This document shows positions 55,448 to 64,000 of a stretch of 64,000 bases of DNA, piece after piece. The position numbers and the translations under genes were made by a program. Numbering within the stretch: position 1 is the stretch's first letter; each line of letters begins with the position of its first letter. The notes under the pieces are model-generated. The model searched no databases, was not told the origin of the DNA, and worked only from the letters and a program-made list of their open reading frames with translations. This DNA is from G963665495 sp963667575 (lineage in GTDB: Bacteria > Desulfobacterota > Desulfovibrionia > Desulfovibrionales > Desulfovibrionaceae): positions 10,101-74,100 of the forward strand of contig CAXXHY010000017.1 of NCBI GenBank assembly GCA_963667575.2, given 5' to 3'.

Positions 55448-56311
55448 CTATTGGATCAGATGGGGCCAGGCCGAGGCTCCACCGACGAGCTTGTTCCGTT
55501 TGAGAAGGAGCACTTCCTCCAGAGTGTCCACGTTGATCAACGCATCGGCATAGACGGTTTGCGGCGTGGTGCCTTCTGTCGAACGTTCCACGGAGGTGAT
55601 CTGGGCTGCGGGCAACCCTTTCGGATACAGACCGTCCAGTCCGGATGTCACAAGGATCTCCCCGACTTCCAGACGCGCGTTGATGGGCAAATACCGTAAT
55701 TCAAGGGGCTTGCCGCTCCCTCTCCCGCACAGGATAGCAGGGGTCCGATGCCGTTGTCCACGCACGGCTATCCGGCTGTTGCGGTCCGTCAGCAGCAGCA
55801 CATTGGAAAAGAAAGGGCTCGAGCGGATTACCCTGCCCACAACGCCGGTATCGGTTGTGGCAGGGGTATTTATATCCACGCCGCTCTGCTCCCCCCTGTC
55901 CACGATCAGCGTTTCCAGCACGGATTCCACGCCCATACGGTACGCGACGACACGCGCTCCAAGGATCGACCAGGGTTCCGGAGGTTCGAATGCGAGCAAC
56001 GACCGCAGCCGTTTGACCTCGGCCGCTTCTTCCTTGCTGACGGCCAAGGCGGCCGCCAGGGTTTCCAGGCGTCGGTTGAGCCGGTCGTTTTCAATATTGA
56101 CATTCACCAGATGCACGTAATTATCCCAGAAATCCACGCTCTTGGTCTTGACCCACTTGCCGGGCAACAAAGCCCAGCCTACGAATTCCAGACCAGTATA
56201 GGTAGCCAGAGTATCCAGATAGCCCGTTCGGACATTCCAGGTGTACAACCCGAGGTAACAAAAGAGCGCCAGGACGAGGGCGACGGTGAATTTTTTCGAT
56301 AGAAGTTTAAT
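55448..56311 (-). CDS. mreC: Rod shape-determining protein MreC (unusual start)
   Basis: A periplasmic shape protein. The family part contains ARVVAYRMGVESVLETLIVDRGEQSGVD, VVGRVIRSSPFFSNVLLLTDRNSRIAV and VGEILVTSGLDGLYPKGLPAAQI. The required N-terminal membrane anchor, KKFTVALVLALFCYLGLYTW, is encoded only if translation starts at ATT 56311, right after the mreB stop, giving about 287 aa. The first conventional in-frame start (TTG 56248) would remove the anchor. Either the start is a rare ATT coupled to mreB termination or a base has been misread. Confidence 0.88.
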   Translation of the reverse strand: MKLLSKKFTVALVLALFCYLGLYTWNVRTGYLDTLATYTGLEFVGWALLPGKWVKTKSVDFWDNYVHLVNVNIENDRLNRRLETLAAALAVSKEEAAEVKRLRSLLAFEPPEPWSILGARVVAYRMGVESVLETLIVDRGEQSGVDINTPATTDTGVVGRVIRSSPFFSNVLLLTDRNSRIAVRGQRHRTPAILCGRGSGKPLELRYLPINARLEVGEILVTSGLDGLYPKGLPAAQITSVERSTEGTTPQTVYADALINVDTLEEVLLLKRNKLVGGASAWPHLIQ

Positions 56312-57351
56312 CTATCGTTACCTCCTTCAGAATGTCCAGTGAATCAAGAGCCTTACCAGACCCAAGCACAACGGTGGAAAGCGGATCGTCCACCACGGAG
56401 ATGGGCAGGGAAGTCTCTTCGCGCAGCAATTGGTCGAGGCCTTTGAGAAGCGCGCCGCCGCCGGTGAGCACTATGCCGCGGTCCACGATGTCCGCAGCCA
56501 GTTCCGGAGGAGTCTGCTCCAGGGCGATACGCACCGCCTGTACTATGGCATCCACCCGCTCGGAAAGCGCCTTGCGGATTTCTTCGGAAGTAATCGGAAT
56601 ATTTTGAGGAATACCAGAGACGAGATCGCGTCCCTTGACTTCCATATCTTCTTCTTTGGCGCCCGGATACGCGGAACCGATCTTGATCTTGATCTCTTCC
56701 GCCGTGCTTTCACCAATGAGCATGTTATATTTGCGTTTGACATGCTGCATGATGGCTTCATCCATTTTGTCGCCGCCAACGCGTACGGACTTGGAATACA
56801 CGACACCGGAAAGGGAGATGACGGCCACTTCGGTTGTGCCGCCGCCGATGTCCACGATCATGTTGGAGGTCGGTTCCTGAATGGGCAGATTCGCGCCTAT
56901 GGCCGCGGCCATGGGTTCTTCGATCAAATAGACTTCCCGCGCGCCCGCGCGCTGGGCCGATTCCCTTGACCGCGCGTTTTTCCACCTGCGTAATGCCTGT
57001 GGGGACGCAAATAATGATTCTCGGACGCACAAGGCGGCGAGAGTTGTGCACTTTGGAAATAAAATGCTTGAGCATGGCTTCGGTAATTTCAAAGTCTGCG
57101 ATGACACCGTCCTTCATGGGGACGGATGGCAACGATATTACCGGGGTGTACGACCAAGCATACGCTTGGCTTCATTGCCCACGGACAGCACCTTTTTCGT
57201 GTTACGGGACATCCTTGACCGCCACGACGGAAGGTTCCCGCAGGACAATGCCCTGCCCCTTCACATATACGCAGGTGTTCGCCGTGCCCAAGTCTATGGC
57301 CAGGTCATTGGAAAACATGCCCAGCATAAAATTCACCATCTTGGTGGACAT
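56307..57351 (-). CDS. mreB: Rod shape-determining protein MreB (at least four frameshifts)
   Basis: The actin-like scaffold, about 345 aa. ATG 57351 starts a short N-terminal part with LAIDLGTANTCVYVKGQGIVLREPSVVAV (phosphate-1 loop). Later parts include GVIADFEITEAMLKHFISKV, IICVPTGITQVEKRAV, EVYLIEEPMAAAIGANL and IVDIGGGTTEVAVISL. GIVLTGGGALLKGLDQLL lies near the end. Frame switches fall near 57208, 57146, 57122 and 56960. It is the first gene of the shape operon; mreC follows immediately. Confidence 0.94.
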
Positions 57352-57478
57352 AGGCCCTCGCTTGCCTAATGAGGCATCAAAAGATTATACGCTTGAGGTG
57401 GTTTCTTCAAATACGCCCTCGTTGTCAATAGCTAACAACAATGCAAAACATCAGCCAAGCCGCTTCCGGTCCGATCTC

Positions 57479-58479
57479 ATGAAGCCTTATTACTGTCTAT
57501 CTACTTATTTTCGCCAGCATTTCGGCAAAAGGATCCAAAAAATTCCTTTGGATGCCGGATCCAGTTGCCCAAACCGGGACGGTACGCTTTCCAGCAAAGG
57601 CTGCCTGTTCTGCAACAGCCACGGTTCCGGATCAGGGCTCGAAGCCCAGGGCGTGGATCTGAGCGGTCAGTGGAACTACTGGGCCGCGCGTTACGCCAAA
57701 CGCTTCAAGAATGTTGGCTTCATAGCATATCTTCAGTCTTTCACAAACACATACGGACCGCTGGAACGCTTAAAAAAAATACTTAACGAACTCAAAGAGT
57801 TAAACAACCTTGTCGGACTTGCCGTAGGGACCAGACCAGATTGCCTGGACCATGACAAACTCAGATGCATCGCGGATTTCCCTGCCCAGGAACTCTGGCT
57901 CGAACTCGGGCTGCAAAGTGCGGACGATGCTGTTTTGCGCCGTATCAACCGCGGACACGATGTGGAAAGCTTTATTTCCGCCACCCGGCAGGCTGCCGCT
58001 CTCGGATTGAAAGTCTGCGCCCATGTCATTGCCGGATTGCCCGGAGATTCCTGTTCGGGGTTCGAACGTACCATCGAGCTCTGCACGCCGGCTTCCGGTC
58101 AGCGGCGTCAAAATCCACAACACCTATGTCTGCAAGGGCAGCGGACTGGCGGCTCTCTGGCGGCAAGGACAATACACTCCACTGGAAAAAGACCAGTACA
58201 TGGAGTGGCTGCTGCGCGGGTCTGCCCCTTTTGCGTCCGGACATCGTGGTGCAACGGATTACCGGAGATCCGGCGCCCGGCGAACTTCTGGCTCCGGAAT
58301 GGGCAGCGTCCAAAGGCACTCTTTTACAGCAGATCGAAGACGAACTGCATACCGCCCGATTATGGCAAGGCTGCGCCTGGCGCGGTCCTCTGGAAAACAG
58401 AATCGCTCCCTGGCCCCGCCGGCAGGCTCCCGAATGGTTCGCACCGGATGCACCGCCGCCTCCCCGTCTGTTCGAATAA
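57479..58479 (+). CDS. Radical SAM protein of the TIGR01212/YhcC type (two frameshifts)
   Basis: About 333 aa. The opening YYCLSTYFRQHFGKRIQKIPLDAGSSCPNRDG is typical of this family. The three cluster cysteines lie in CPNRDGTLSSKGCLFC, an expanded spacing characteristic of the YhcC/Elp3-like group. Later ELGLQSADDAVLRRINRGHDVESF and VCAHVIAGLPGD follow. Frame switches near 58090 (PVSGVKIHNTYVCKGSGLAALW) and 58217 (LPLLRPDIVVQRITGDPAPGELLAPEW) restore the normal C-terminus. The substrate of this family is not established to my knowledge. Confidence 0.85.
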
Positions 58480-58492
58480 AACGGAGAAAATC

Positions 58493-59027
58493 ATGTCTCG
58501 ACACACCGAACGGCTCATAGCCCCACCGCTGCAACTGGACCTCACCTGGGACCACGGCCTGCTCGTTGGCGCCCATGTGCTTTTTGCCGCATCCGAGAAT
58601 TCCCCAAATCGATCATCAGATCAATTTCCTGATCAACATGCGACAGTCGACGAACCTCTCACTGAACAAGGCGGGATAATCTTGCGGGAGCTTGTCGCGT
58701 ATGTCAACGGGGCAAAAACCTTCCTGGCCGGAAATATCCCTGCCCATGGATGGCCTTTCGCCCTTTGCCGCCAAGGTGTTGGATACGCTGCGTATGCAGG
58801 TGGAATATGGCCAAACTGTAACCTACGGAGAGCTGGCGGCAATGTGCGGCAGGCCCGGAGCCGCCCGTGCGGTGGGTGGATTCATGGCCAGAAACCCCTG
58901 GCCTCTGCTGGTGCCCTGCCACCGCGTCCTTGGCGCCAAGGGCCGTTTGACCGGTTTTTCCGGCGGCGGAGGACTCGAACTCAAAGCCTGGCTGCTGCAA
59001 CGCGAAGGCGCCGCATTCCACCAGTAA
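58493..59027 (+). CDS. Methylated-DNA-protein cysteine methyltransferase (Ogt/MGMT; one frameshift)
   Basis: About 178 aa. The N-terminal part lies in one frame (SRHTERLIAPPLQLDLTWDHGLLVGAHVLFA). From about 58713 the active part is in another: LSPFAAKVLDTLRMQVEYGQTVTYGELAAMCGRPGAARAVGGFMARNPWPLLVPCHRVLG. PCHRV holds the acceptor cysteine, and the HTH-like recognition helix precedes it. It repairs O6-alkylguanine by transferring the alkyl group to itself. ACGGAGAAAATC precedes ATG 58493; only 13 bases separate it from the radical SAM gene. Confidence 0.85.
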
Positions 59028-59162
59028 AAAACGTGTACGTATTTTAATGTCCCGGATGCTTGCGCATCACCTGCAGTTCTCTGGTCAGTAGCTTATTTTT
59101 GCCTGACCTTGTAGATTCTGTCGTTGCGCCCCAAAGACTTCAGAATCCGCGCAATACCCTGC

Positions 59163-59884
59163 TTATTTTTCCGCAGCCTGCATATAAAAAAAATCCATGG
59201 CATTGTTGTAAAGTTCGAGATCATATATATTCTTCTGCATAATCTTCCTGACAATGGATTTATCACATTCTTTTTTTCCAGGATATTTATCGTTGACATT
59301 CCATGCCGGTAATACGGGCATGGGAAATCGCAAAAGGCTCGCAAGAATGGCGCAGCTCAGATGCATATGTTCGACAAAACCAATGAAATGCATGGTCTTC
59401 AGAGTATCGAATGCTTTCATGAAATCAGCGGAACAGGCAGGTACGGAGTAGTCTCTTTCCGCTCCCAATGATGCCAGTGCTTTTGTCATGAGATTATCGG
59501 TAAATTGCAAGCGATTGCTTTCCAGGGATTCTTCAAGCGTCATGTCGCAGGCATCGACATTGGCGTGGACGTATTTGCTGCGCGTCCAGAAATAATAGCA
59601 GGAAAGATAGCGGTCGATGGGATTGCGCAGAAAGACCAATTTAAAACGCGGTCGTGTACGTTTATGAGCGAGCCCCACAAATGGAACAGATGATCCGGGT
59701 GGCCGGTAACCACCAGGGGCCGATCCGCAGCAACCTTGCGTACGAAGTCCGAGTCATCCGCCTGCTGGTGGGTTGGAAGAGCGCAGACCGCATCCGCGCC
59801 GTAGGCCTCCTCGAACAATTTCACCACGGTGGTGCCTGCCGTTTTCATCACATGATAAAAAAATATGTCCTGTTTCAACTCCAT
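59163..59884 (-). CDS. Sulfotransferase family protein (one frameshift)
   Basis: About 240 aa. FFYHVMKTAGTTVVKLFEEAYG holds the 5'-phosphosulfate-binding motif of PAPS-dependent carbohydrate sulfotransferases of the heparan 2-O type (KTAGT). After a shift near 59650, FKLVFLRNPIDRYLSCYYFW provides the 3'-phosphate-binding motif (RxPxxRxxSxY). It would sulfate a sugar on a surface glycan or lipid using PAPS. No glycan cluster is directly adjacent, so the acceptor is unknown. Confidence 0.78.
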
Positions 59885-60163
59885 GTTTATAGCCTTTCGT
59901 TTTGAACGGCATGGTCGGAACTGGTTTTATGATCAGGTACGGAATAGGCTGCACGCTCTTTGGCAAGACACTTCCGCACAGGCGGAAGAATCACAAAACA
60001 CCAGGAAATAATGAGACTTTTGCGAAAAAAGGAAAAATACGGACGCATGACGCCATTACGCCGGAGAGAGCAGTACGGGACTCACTTGTAATTCAAGACG
60101 GCTGGTCTTGCTGCGAGGTTACGAAGAGGAAACAGGGGGTGGATTCGACAATGCACAAAAAAA
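59885..60163. other. Interval between the sulfotransferase and the fabF terminator
   Basis: No supportable gene. A plus-strand open frame exists here but has no ribosome-binding site and runs through the fabF terminator. This stretch must contain the sulfotransferase promoter on the minus strand. Confidence 0.4.
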
Positions 60164-60211
60164 TGGCAGACGAACCTGAGCGGATCAGATCCGGCCACAG
60201 GTTCGTCTGCC
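60164..60211 (-). terminator. Terminator of the acpP-fabF operon
   Basis: A perfect 14-bp stem (GGCAGACGAACCTG / CAGGTTCGTCTGCC) with a 19-base loop that itself contains a GATC palindrome. It is followed on the minus strand by ATTTTTTTG. Confidence 0.9.
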
Positions 60212-60286
60212 TCAAATTTTCAGCGTATCGTGGGGACGACCGCAGTCACGACATCAAAATTTTGCGTACTGGCTCGGCCAGGCCGT

Positions 60287-61505
60287 TTACACCCGACGCA
60301 GAATGAGCACCGCGTTGTTGCCGCCGAACCCGAAAGACGTGGACATGATCGTATCCACTTTAGCTTGCGCGCCGTATTGGGTACGTAGTCCAGGTCGCAC
60401 TCGGGGTCTGGTTCGTGCAGGTTGATGGTGGGCGGCAGAATACCATCGCGGATGACCAGGCAGGAGGCCACGGCCTCGAAAGCTCCGCCCGCGCCCAGCG
60501 TATGGCCGAGCATGGACTTGATGGAACTCAGCGGCGTTTTCATGGCCTGCTCGCCGAAGACCTTCTTGACTGCGGCGGTTTCCGTCTTGTCGTTGGCCAC
60601 GGTTCCGGTGCCGTGCGCGCTGATGTAATCGATGTCGGCCGGGGGTCAGGGACGCGTCCGCCAGGGCCCTTTCCATGGACAGGCTCTGCCCTTCGAGGTC
60701 GGGAGCGGTCATGTGCGTGGCGTCGTAGGACGAACCGTAGCCGATTATCTCAGCGTAGATATGCGCTCCGCGCGCCTTGGCCTGTTCCAGTTCCTCAACC
60801 ACCAGCATGCCGGCGCCTTCTCCCAGAACGATCCCGTCCCTGTCCTTGCTGAACGGACGGCTGGCCTCTTCCGGCGTGTCGTTACGCCGGCTGGTAATGC
60901 GCAGCCGGTTCCAGGCGTGCATCATGCCCACATTGATGGTGGCGTCCGAGCCGCCGCAGATAACGCTGTCGGCCCGACCATCACGGATATAGGCCGCGGC
61001 TTCACCAATGGCGTTGGTGCCGGAGGCGCAGGCGGTGGCCAGGGAAAAGCCCGGACCTTTGCAGCCGAACTGCATGGCCACATAGGAGGCCGCGGAATTG
61101 GACATGATCATGGGGAATGTCCATGGGCCGCAGAGCCTTGGCACCCTTGATCGTCATTTTGGAATGCTGGGTGTCAAAGGTGGTGACCCCGCCTATGGCC
61201 GTTCCAACGATGATGCCGGTTTGCGGATCCACTGCGCCGGATTCGGCGGCGGCGTCCCAGGGGCGGCACAGACCGCGAACTGGCTGTAGCGATCCATATA
61301 CTTGACCGTACGGCTGTCCAGTTGATCTTCCGGATTGAAATCCTTGACTTCGCCAGCGATCTTGGTGCCGTGGTCCACCGGGTCGAAAAGCGTGATGGGG
61401 CCGACGCCGGATTTGCCGGCGCACAGCGACTCCCAGAATGTTTCCACGCTCAGACCAACGCAGGAACGAACGCCCAGGGCCCGTGATGACGGCCCTTCTA
61501 GGCAT
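60287..61505 (-). CDS. fabF: Beta-ketoacyl-ACP synthase II (five frameshifts)
   Basis: About 410 aa. The catalytic Cys region is GFSLATACASGTNAIGEAA, and the first His region is ISAHGTGTVANDKTE (after a shift). The second is SIKSMLGHTLGAGGAFEAVA, with NLHEPDPECDLDYVPN before STSFGFGGNNAVLILRRV. It elongates acyl chains in fatty-acid synthesis. ATG 61505 overlaps the true acpP stop codon. Frame switches lie near 61480, 61255, 61115, 60643 and 60370, several at short C or G runs. Confidence 0.92.
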
Positions 61506-61745
61506 TGTCCAGCTCCGCATTACCACTGCGGCCAGTGCGTTCAGGGTATTTATTTTCGGCAGATCCTCGTCGGTGACGAAGATTTCAAACTCGTCTTCGA
61601 TGGCCGCGATAAGCTGGGCGGCCTGCAGGGAATCCACATCATAATGATCAAACGGCGTATCTTCGTCGATCACACTTGCGTCTTTCTGAAATTCTTCAGC
61701 CATTACGGCACGGATTCTATCTTTGATTTCTTGAGCCTGGCTCAT
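61498..61745 (-). CDS. acpP: Acyl carrier protein (one frameshift at the C-terminus)
   Basis: About 81 aa. The segment FDHYDVDSLQAAQLIAAIEDEFEIFVTDEDLPKINTLNALAAVV holds the phosphopantetheine serine in DSLQ (usually DSLD/E). The frame as given runs on into fabF. Restoring one G near 61518 gives VVMRELDNA and a stop at 61498, the natural end, which overlaps the fabF start. GGAGGTTAC lies before the ATG at 61745. Confidence 0.88.
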
Positions 61746-61969
61746 CAGTAACCTCCGGTTCTTCTTCTCTCCCCCCGCCAGGGAGTGGGATTAGGTCTTG
61801 CCTTTTGTGCGGAAGAAGTCAAGCGTCCGCAACAAGGGTATAATGAATTTTTTACCTTACTCCGAATCGCCACGGAATAAAAGTACTATAAAGGGGGGAG
61901 TTTTCAGAACAACAGATTTGATACTGTTCTGGAGAGATGCGGAATGAATCGGGAGGGGGTGTTGACACC

Positions 61970-62000
61970 GCGAACCGGCCCGACCGTCGGGCCGGTTCGC
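61970..62000. terminator. Strong hairpin between acpP and ald
   Basis: A perfect 14-bp inverted repeat (GCGAACCGGCCCGA / TCGGGCCGGTTCGC) with a three-base loop. It follows the ald stop codon on the minus strand, but no T run is present on either side. Confidence 0.6.
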
Positions 62001-62023
62001 AGAGCGGTAAGACAATGAGCTAT

Positions 62024-63134
62024 CTAGGACAGAACCGAAGACAAGGGCTTGCAAGGCATGTCCCAAGCCTCTGCAACACCAGCAAAGTACAACTCGCCTT
62101 CGTGACAATTCAACCCACGGGCAAGGGCTTCATCGGCCTTGAGCGCGTCCATTCCCTTGTCCGCCAGAGCCATGGCGTACGGGAGGGTCTGGTTGACCAG
62201 CGCGAACGTGGACGTACGCGGCACCGCGCCGGGCATGTTGGCAACGCCGTAATGGACGACATCATCAACAAGAAAAGTGGGTTCGGCATGGGTGGTGGGG
62301 TGCGTGGTTTCCACACAGCCGCCCTGGTCCACGGCAACGTCCACAATTACGGAACCGGGCTTCATGGTCTTGATCATGTTTCTGGTGACCAGATGCGGAG
62401 CCTTTGCGCCCGGAATCAGAACGGCGCCCACCAGCAGGTCCGCAAACTGCACGGCCTTGCGAATGGTTGGGTTCTGTGGAGGAAACAGTGATGACACGGC
62501 CCTGGTAGATGTCGTCAAGGTACTGCAAACGCTTGTGGTTCACATCGAGAACCGTAACCTGAGCGCCCAGGCCCCACGGCCACGCGTACGGCGTTGCTGC
62601 CTACGATGCCGGCGCCCAGAACAACCACGGAAGCCGGAGATACGCCGGGAAACGCCGCCCAGCAGCACACCGCGTCCGCCCAGGGAGCGTTCCAGGTGAT
62701 GCGCGCCTTCCTGAGTAGCCATGCGGCCGGCCACTTCACTCATGGGCATCAGCAAAGGCAGGCTGCGGTCGGGCAGCTGTACGGTTTCATAGGCAATGCC
62801 GGTCACGCCGGAGTTGAGAACGGCTTCGGTCAACGGTTTGTCGGCTGCCAGATGCAGATAGGTAAACAGCAGCAAGCCCTTGCGCATGTATTCGTACTCG
62901 GCGGGCAGCGGTTCCTTGACCTTGATGACCATTTCTGCGCCCCAGGCATCGGCAGCGCTGACCATTTTGGCGCCTGCGGCTTCGTATTCGGTATCCTGCA
63001 GACCGCTGCCAAGTCCCGCGCCCTGCTCCACGAGCACCTCGTGCCCGCGCCGGACCAGGGCTTTCCACTCCGCCGGGAGTCATGGCCACACGATCTTCCA
63101 ACGTCTTAATCTCTTTAGGAATACCAATACGCAT
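62024..63134 (-). CDS. ald: Alanine dehydrogenase (at least four frameshifts)
   Basis: About 370 aa. MRIGIPKEIKTLEDRVAMTPGGV is the alanine dehydrogenase/PNT start; EYEAAGAKMVSAADAWGAEMVIKVKEPLP and LPLLMPMSEVAGRMATQEGAHHLE are the substrate-binding parts. The Rossmann loop VVVLGAGIVGSNAVRVAVG and the C-terminal PGAVPRTSTFALVNQTLPYAMALADKG complete the family pattern, all spread over several frames. It interconverts alanine and pyruvate plus ammonium with NAD. An Lrp-type regulator gene lies just upstream in the same direction. Confidence 0.92.
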
Positions 63135-63138
63135 CTTC

Positions 63139-63632
63139 TCATCTCCCTTGGTTTGTTAGGGCGTCTGTGAAAACCCCGTCAGGAAGGCAGATCCATTTCC
63201 CTCTGGAGCGCATGACCACAAAGGACTCCGTGGAGGCGATGCCTCCCACCTGAGACAAGTCGTGGTCCATGAAGCGGTATAAATCGTCGATGTCTTCGCT
63301 CAGAATCACCTCGGCCACGATATCGTAACGACCGGTTACCACGCCCGCCCAATGCACCCTGGGAAGCGCGGCCACACGTTCGAGCGTGTTGCCCAGTTGT
63401 TCGTGGTGGAGACGGTAAGGCAGACAAGAGCCACGGTGAGCCCCTTGACCTTGCTCGGATCCACCATGCCGACGATTTTCAGCAACCCTTCCGCAAGCAT
63501 GCTTTTGAGCCGCGTACGTACGGTGGGTGCCGTGACATCAAGCCCGCGGGCAAGTTCCGTCACCGAGCTGGTTCCGTCCTGCATCAACAGGGCAGCCAGC
63601 TTTTGTTCCTGCGGGTCCAGATCTCTTTTCAC
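63139..63632 (-). CDS. Lrp/AsnC-family regulator next to ald (one frameshift)
   Basis: About 164 aa from GTG 63632 (AAAAAGG upstream). The HTH is LDPQEQKLAALLMQDGTSSVTELARGLDVTAPTVRTRLKSML. After a shift near 63400 the RAM domain continues as VAALPRVHWAGVVTGRYDIVAEVILSEDIDDLYRFMDHDLSQVGGIASTESFVVM. Five bases separate its stop from the ald start codon, so the pair forms an operon. Control of ald by alanine or leucine is the likely role. Confidence 0.88.
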
Positions 63633-63811
63633 AATATGCCTTTTTGAATTTAAAAATTTTGTGCGTCTTTTTTTGCCATCAAGAAAATATCTAGGAGACA
63701 TTTTACCCACTATTGATGTTTTGACAACTATTTTTTTGCTAAAATAAAAATCCCAAAGCAGAATGACAATTATGCAAAATAACTCATAATCCATAATTCC
63801 ATCCTGTTAAA

Positions 63812-63845
63812 GGATAAAAAAAACCCGGCACAGGTGCCGGGCTTT
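63812..63845 (-). terminator. Terminator of the gene entering from the right edge
   Basis: CCCGGCAC pairs with GTGCCGGG around AG (63824-63841) with flanking A/T. The minus strand continues with TTTTTTTT. Confidence 0.88.
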
Positions 63846-63879
63846 CAAAGACGTTCTGATGCGCCACAAACAAGGCCTG

Positions 63880-64000
63880 TTATTTATAATAGACCTTGAT
63901 GGTATTGGTGCTGGTGGCGTTCTTGTCATCGGTGCTCTTGTTGCGCAGTTCGCCGGGAGTGGGCTGACCGGAAGTGATGACCACGTTTTCCCCTTCCGTG
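63880..64000 (-). CDS. C-terminal end of an unidentified protein (cut by the window edge)
   Basis: The last 39 codons of a minus-strand gene: ...ENVVITSGQPTPGELRNKSTD followed by DKNATSTNTIKVYYK and a stop. The segment is Thr/Ser/Asn-rich and hydrophilic, which would fit a secreted or periplasmic protein, but this is too little to assign. A terminator follows at 63812-63845. Confidence 0.65.
   Translation of the reverse strand, partial: TEGENVVITSGQPTPGELRNKSTDDKNATSTNTIKVYYK

Noticed and set aside
59902..60306. 134-codon plus-strand open frame
   Set aside because: No ribosome-binding site; it crosses the fabF terminator and part of the fabF gene on the other strand; composition is not protein-like.
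61002..61745. Apparent fusion of acyl carrier protein with part of fabF
   Set aside because: One restored G near 61518 ends acpP at 61498 with the usual RELDNA-like terminus, overlapping a normal fabF start; the fusion is a frameshift artefact.

Overview
The window reads as a chromosomal stretch of a sulfate-reducer-like deltaproteobacterium, most likely Desulfovibrionales. I infer this from the order mreB-mreC-mreD-mrdA-rodA-bactofilin-atpF'-atpF-atpH-atpA-atpG-atpD-atpC-glmU-zapB-like-zapA-6S RNA-rny, from the two Lrp-type regulators beside amino-acid catabolic genes, and from an lpxC/kdsB outer-membrane setting. No 16S gene is present, so the species is not fixed.

Layout. (1) 1-3918 is the end of a mobilizable or conjugative island: TraL-like ATPase, an IncP-type oriT candidate, ribbon-helix-helix accessory protein, MOBP relaxase, excisionase-like HTH and tyrosine integrase. 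It abuts the 3' end of tRNA-Pro(GGG), the probable attachment site. (2) 4.1-9 kb is an RND efflux pump with its adaptor. (3) 9-19.3 kb holds lpxC, a broken surface-protein gene, polA, a flavoprotein, a PAP2/GT-C/GT2 envelope-sugar cassette, a perfectly octad-periodic small protein and a large MscS-type channel. (4) 19.7-23.8 kb is a polar amino-acid ABC importer with a DMT exporter. (5) 24.5-26.8 kb is a tandem operon of five paralogous secreted six-cysteine proteins that I cannot assign to any known family. (6) 27-38.5 kb has a GT39-like protein with a TPR tail, an Lrp regulator divergent from methylmalonate-semialdehyde dehydrogenase plus a class III aminotransferase, a D-lactate-dehydrogenase-like gene, kdsB, carA, a TPR protein and a NadB-like flavoprotein. 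(7) 38.5-57.4 kb is mostly minus-strand housekeeping (division, RNA decay, ATP synthase, cell shape). (8) 57.4-64 kb has a radical SAM protein, an MGMT-like protein, a sulfotransferase, fabF/acpP, and alanine dehydrogenase with a second Lrp regulator.

How the genes fit together. The MmsA-like dehydrogenase and aminotransferase could convert beta-alanine-type amino acids to acyl-CoA while forming alanine from pyruvate; alanine dehydrogenase 30 kb away would recycle the alanine. The mre/mrd/rod/bactofilin genes form one shape-determination operon running towards the F1Fo stalk and catalytic genes. Fo subunits a and c are not in the window.

Sequence quality matters here. From about 16 kb onwards many essential genes (atpA, atpD, atpF, atpG, atpH, rny, mreB, mrdA, fabF, acpP) carry one-base frameshifts, often at homopolymers. 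Real loss of all of them is not credible, so these are treated as assembly errors and genes are given their reconstructed full extents. The most novel-looking items are the six-cysteine paralog array (24510-26750) and the octad-repeat protein (17150-17557).
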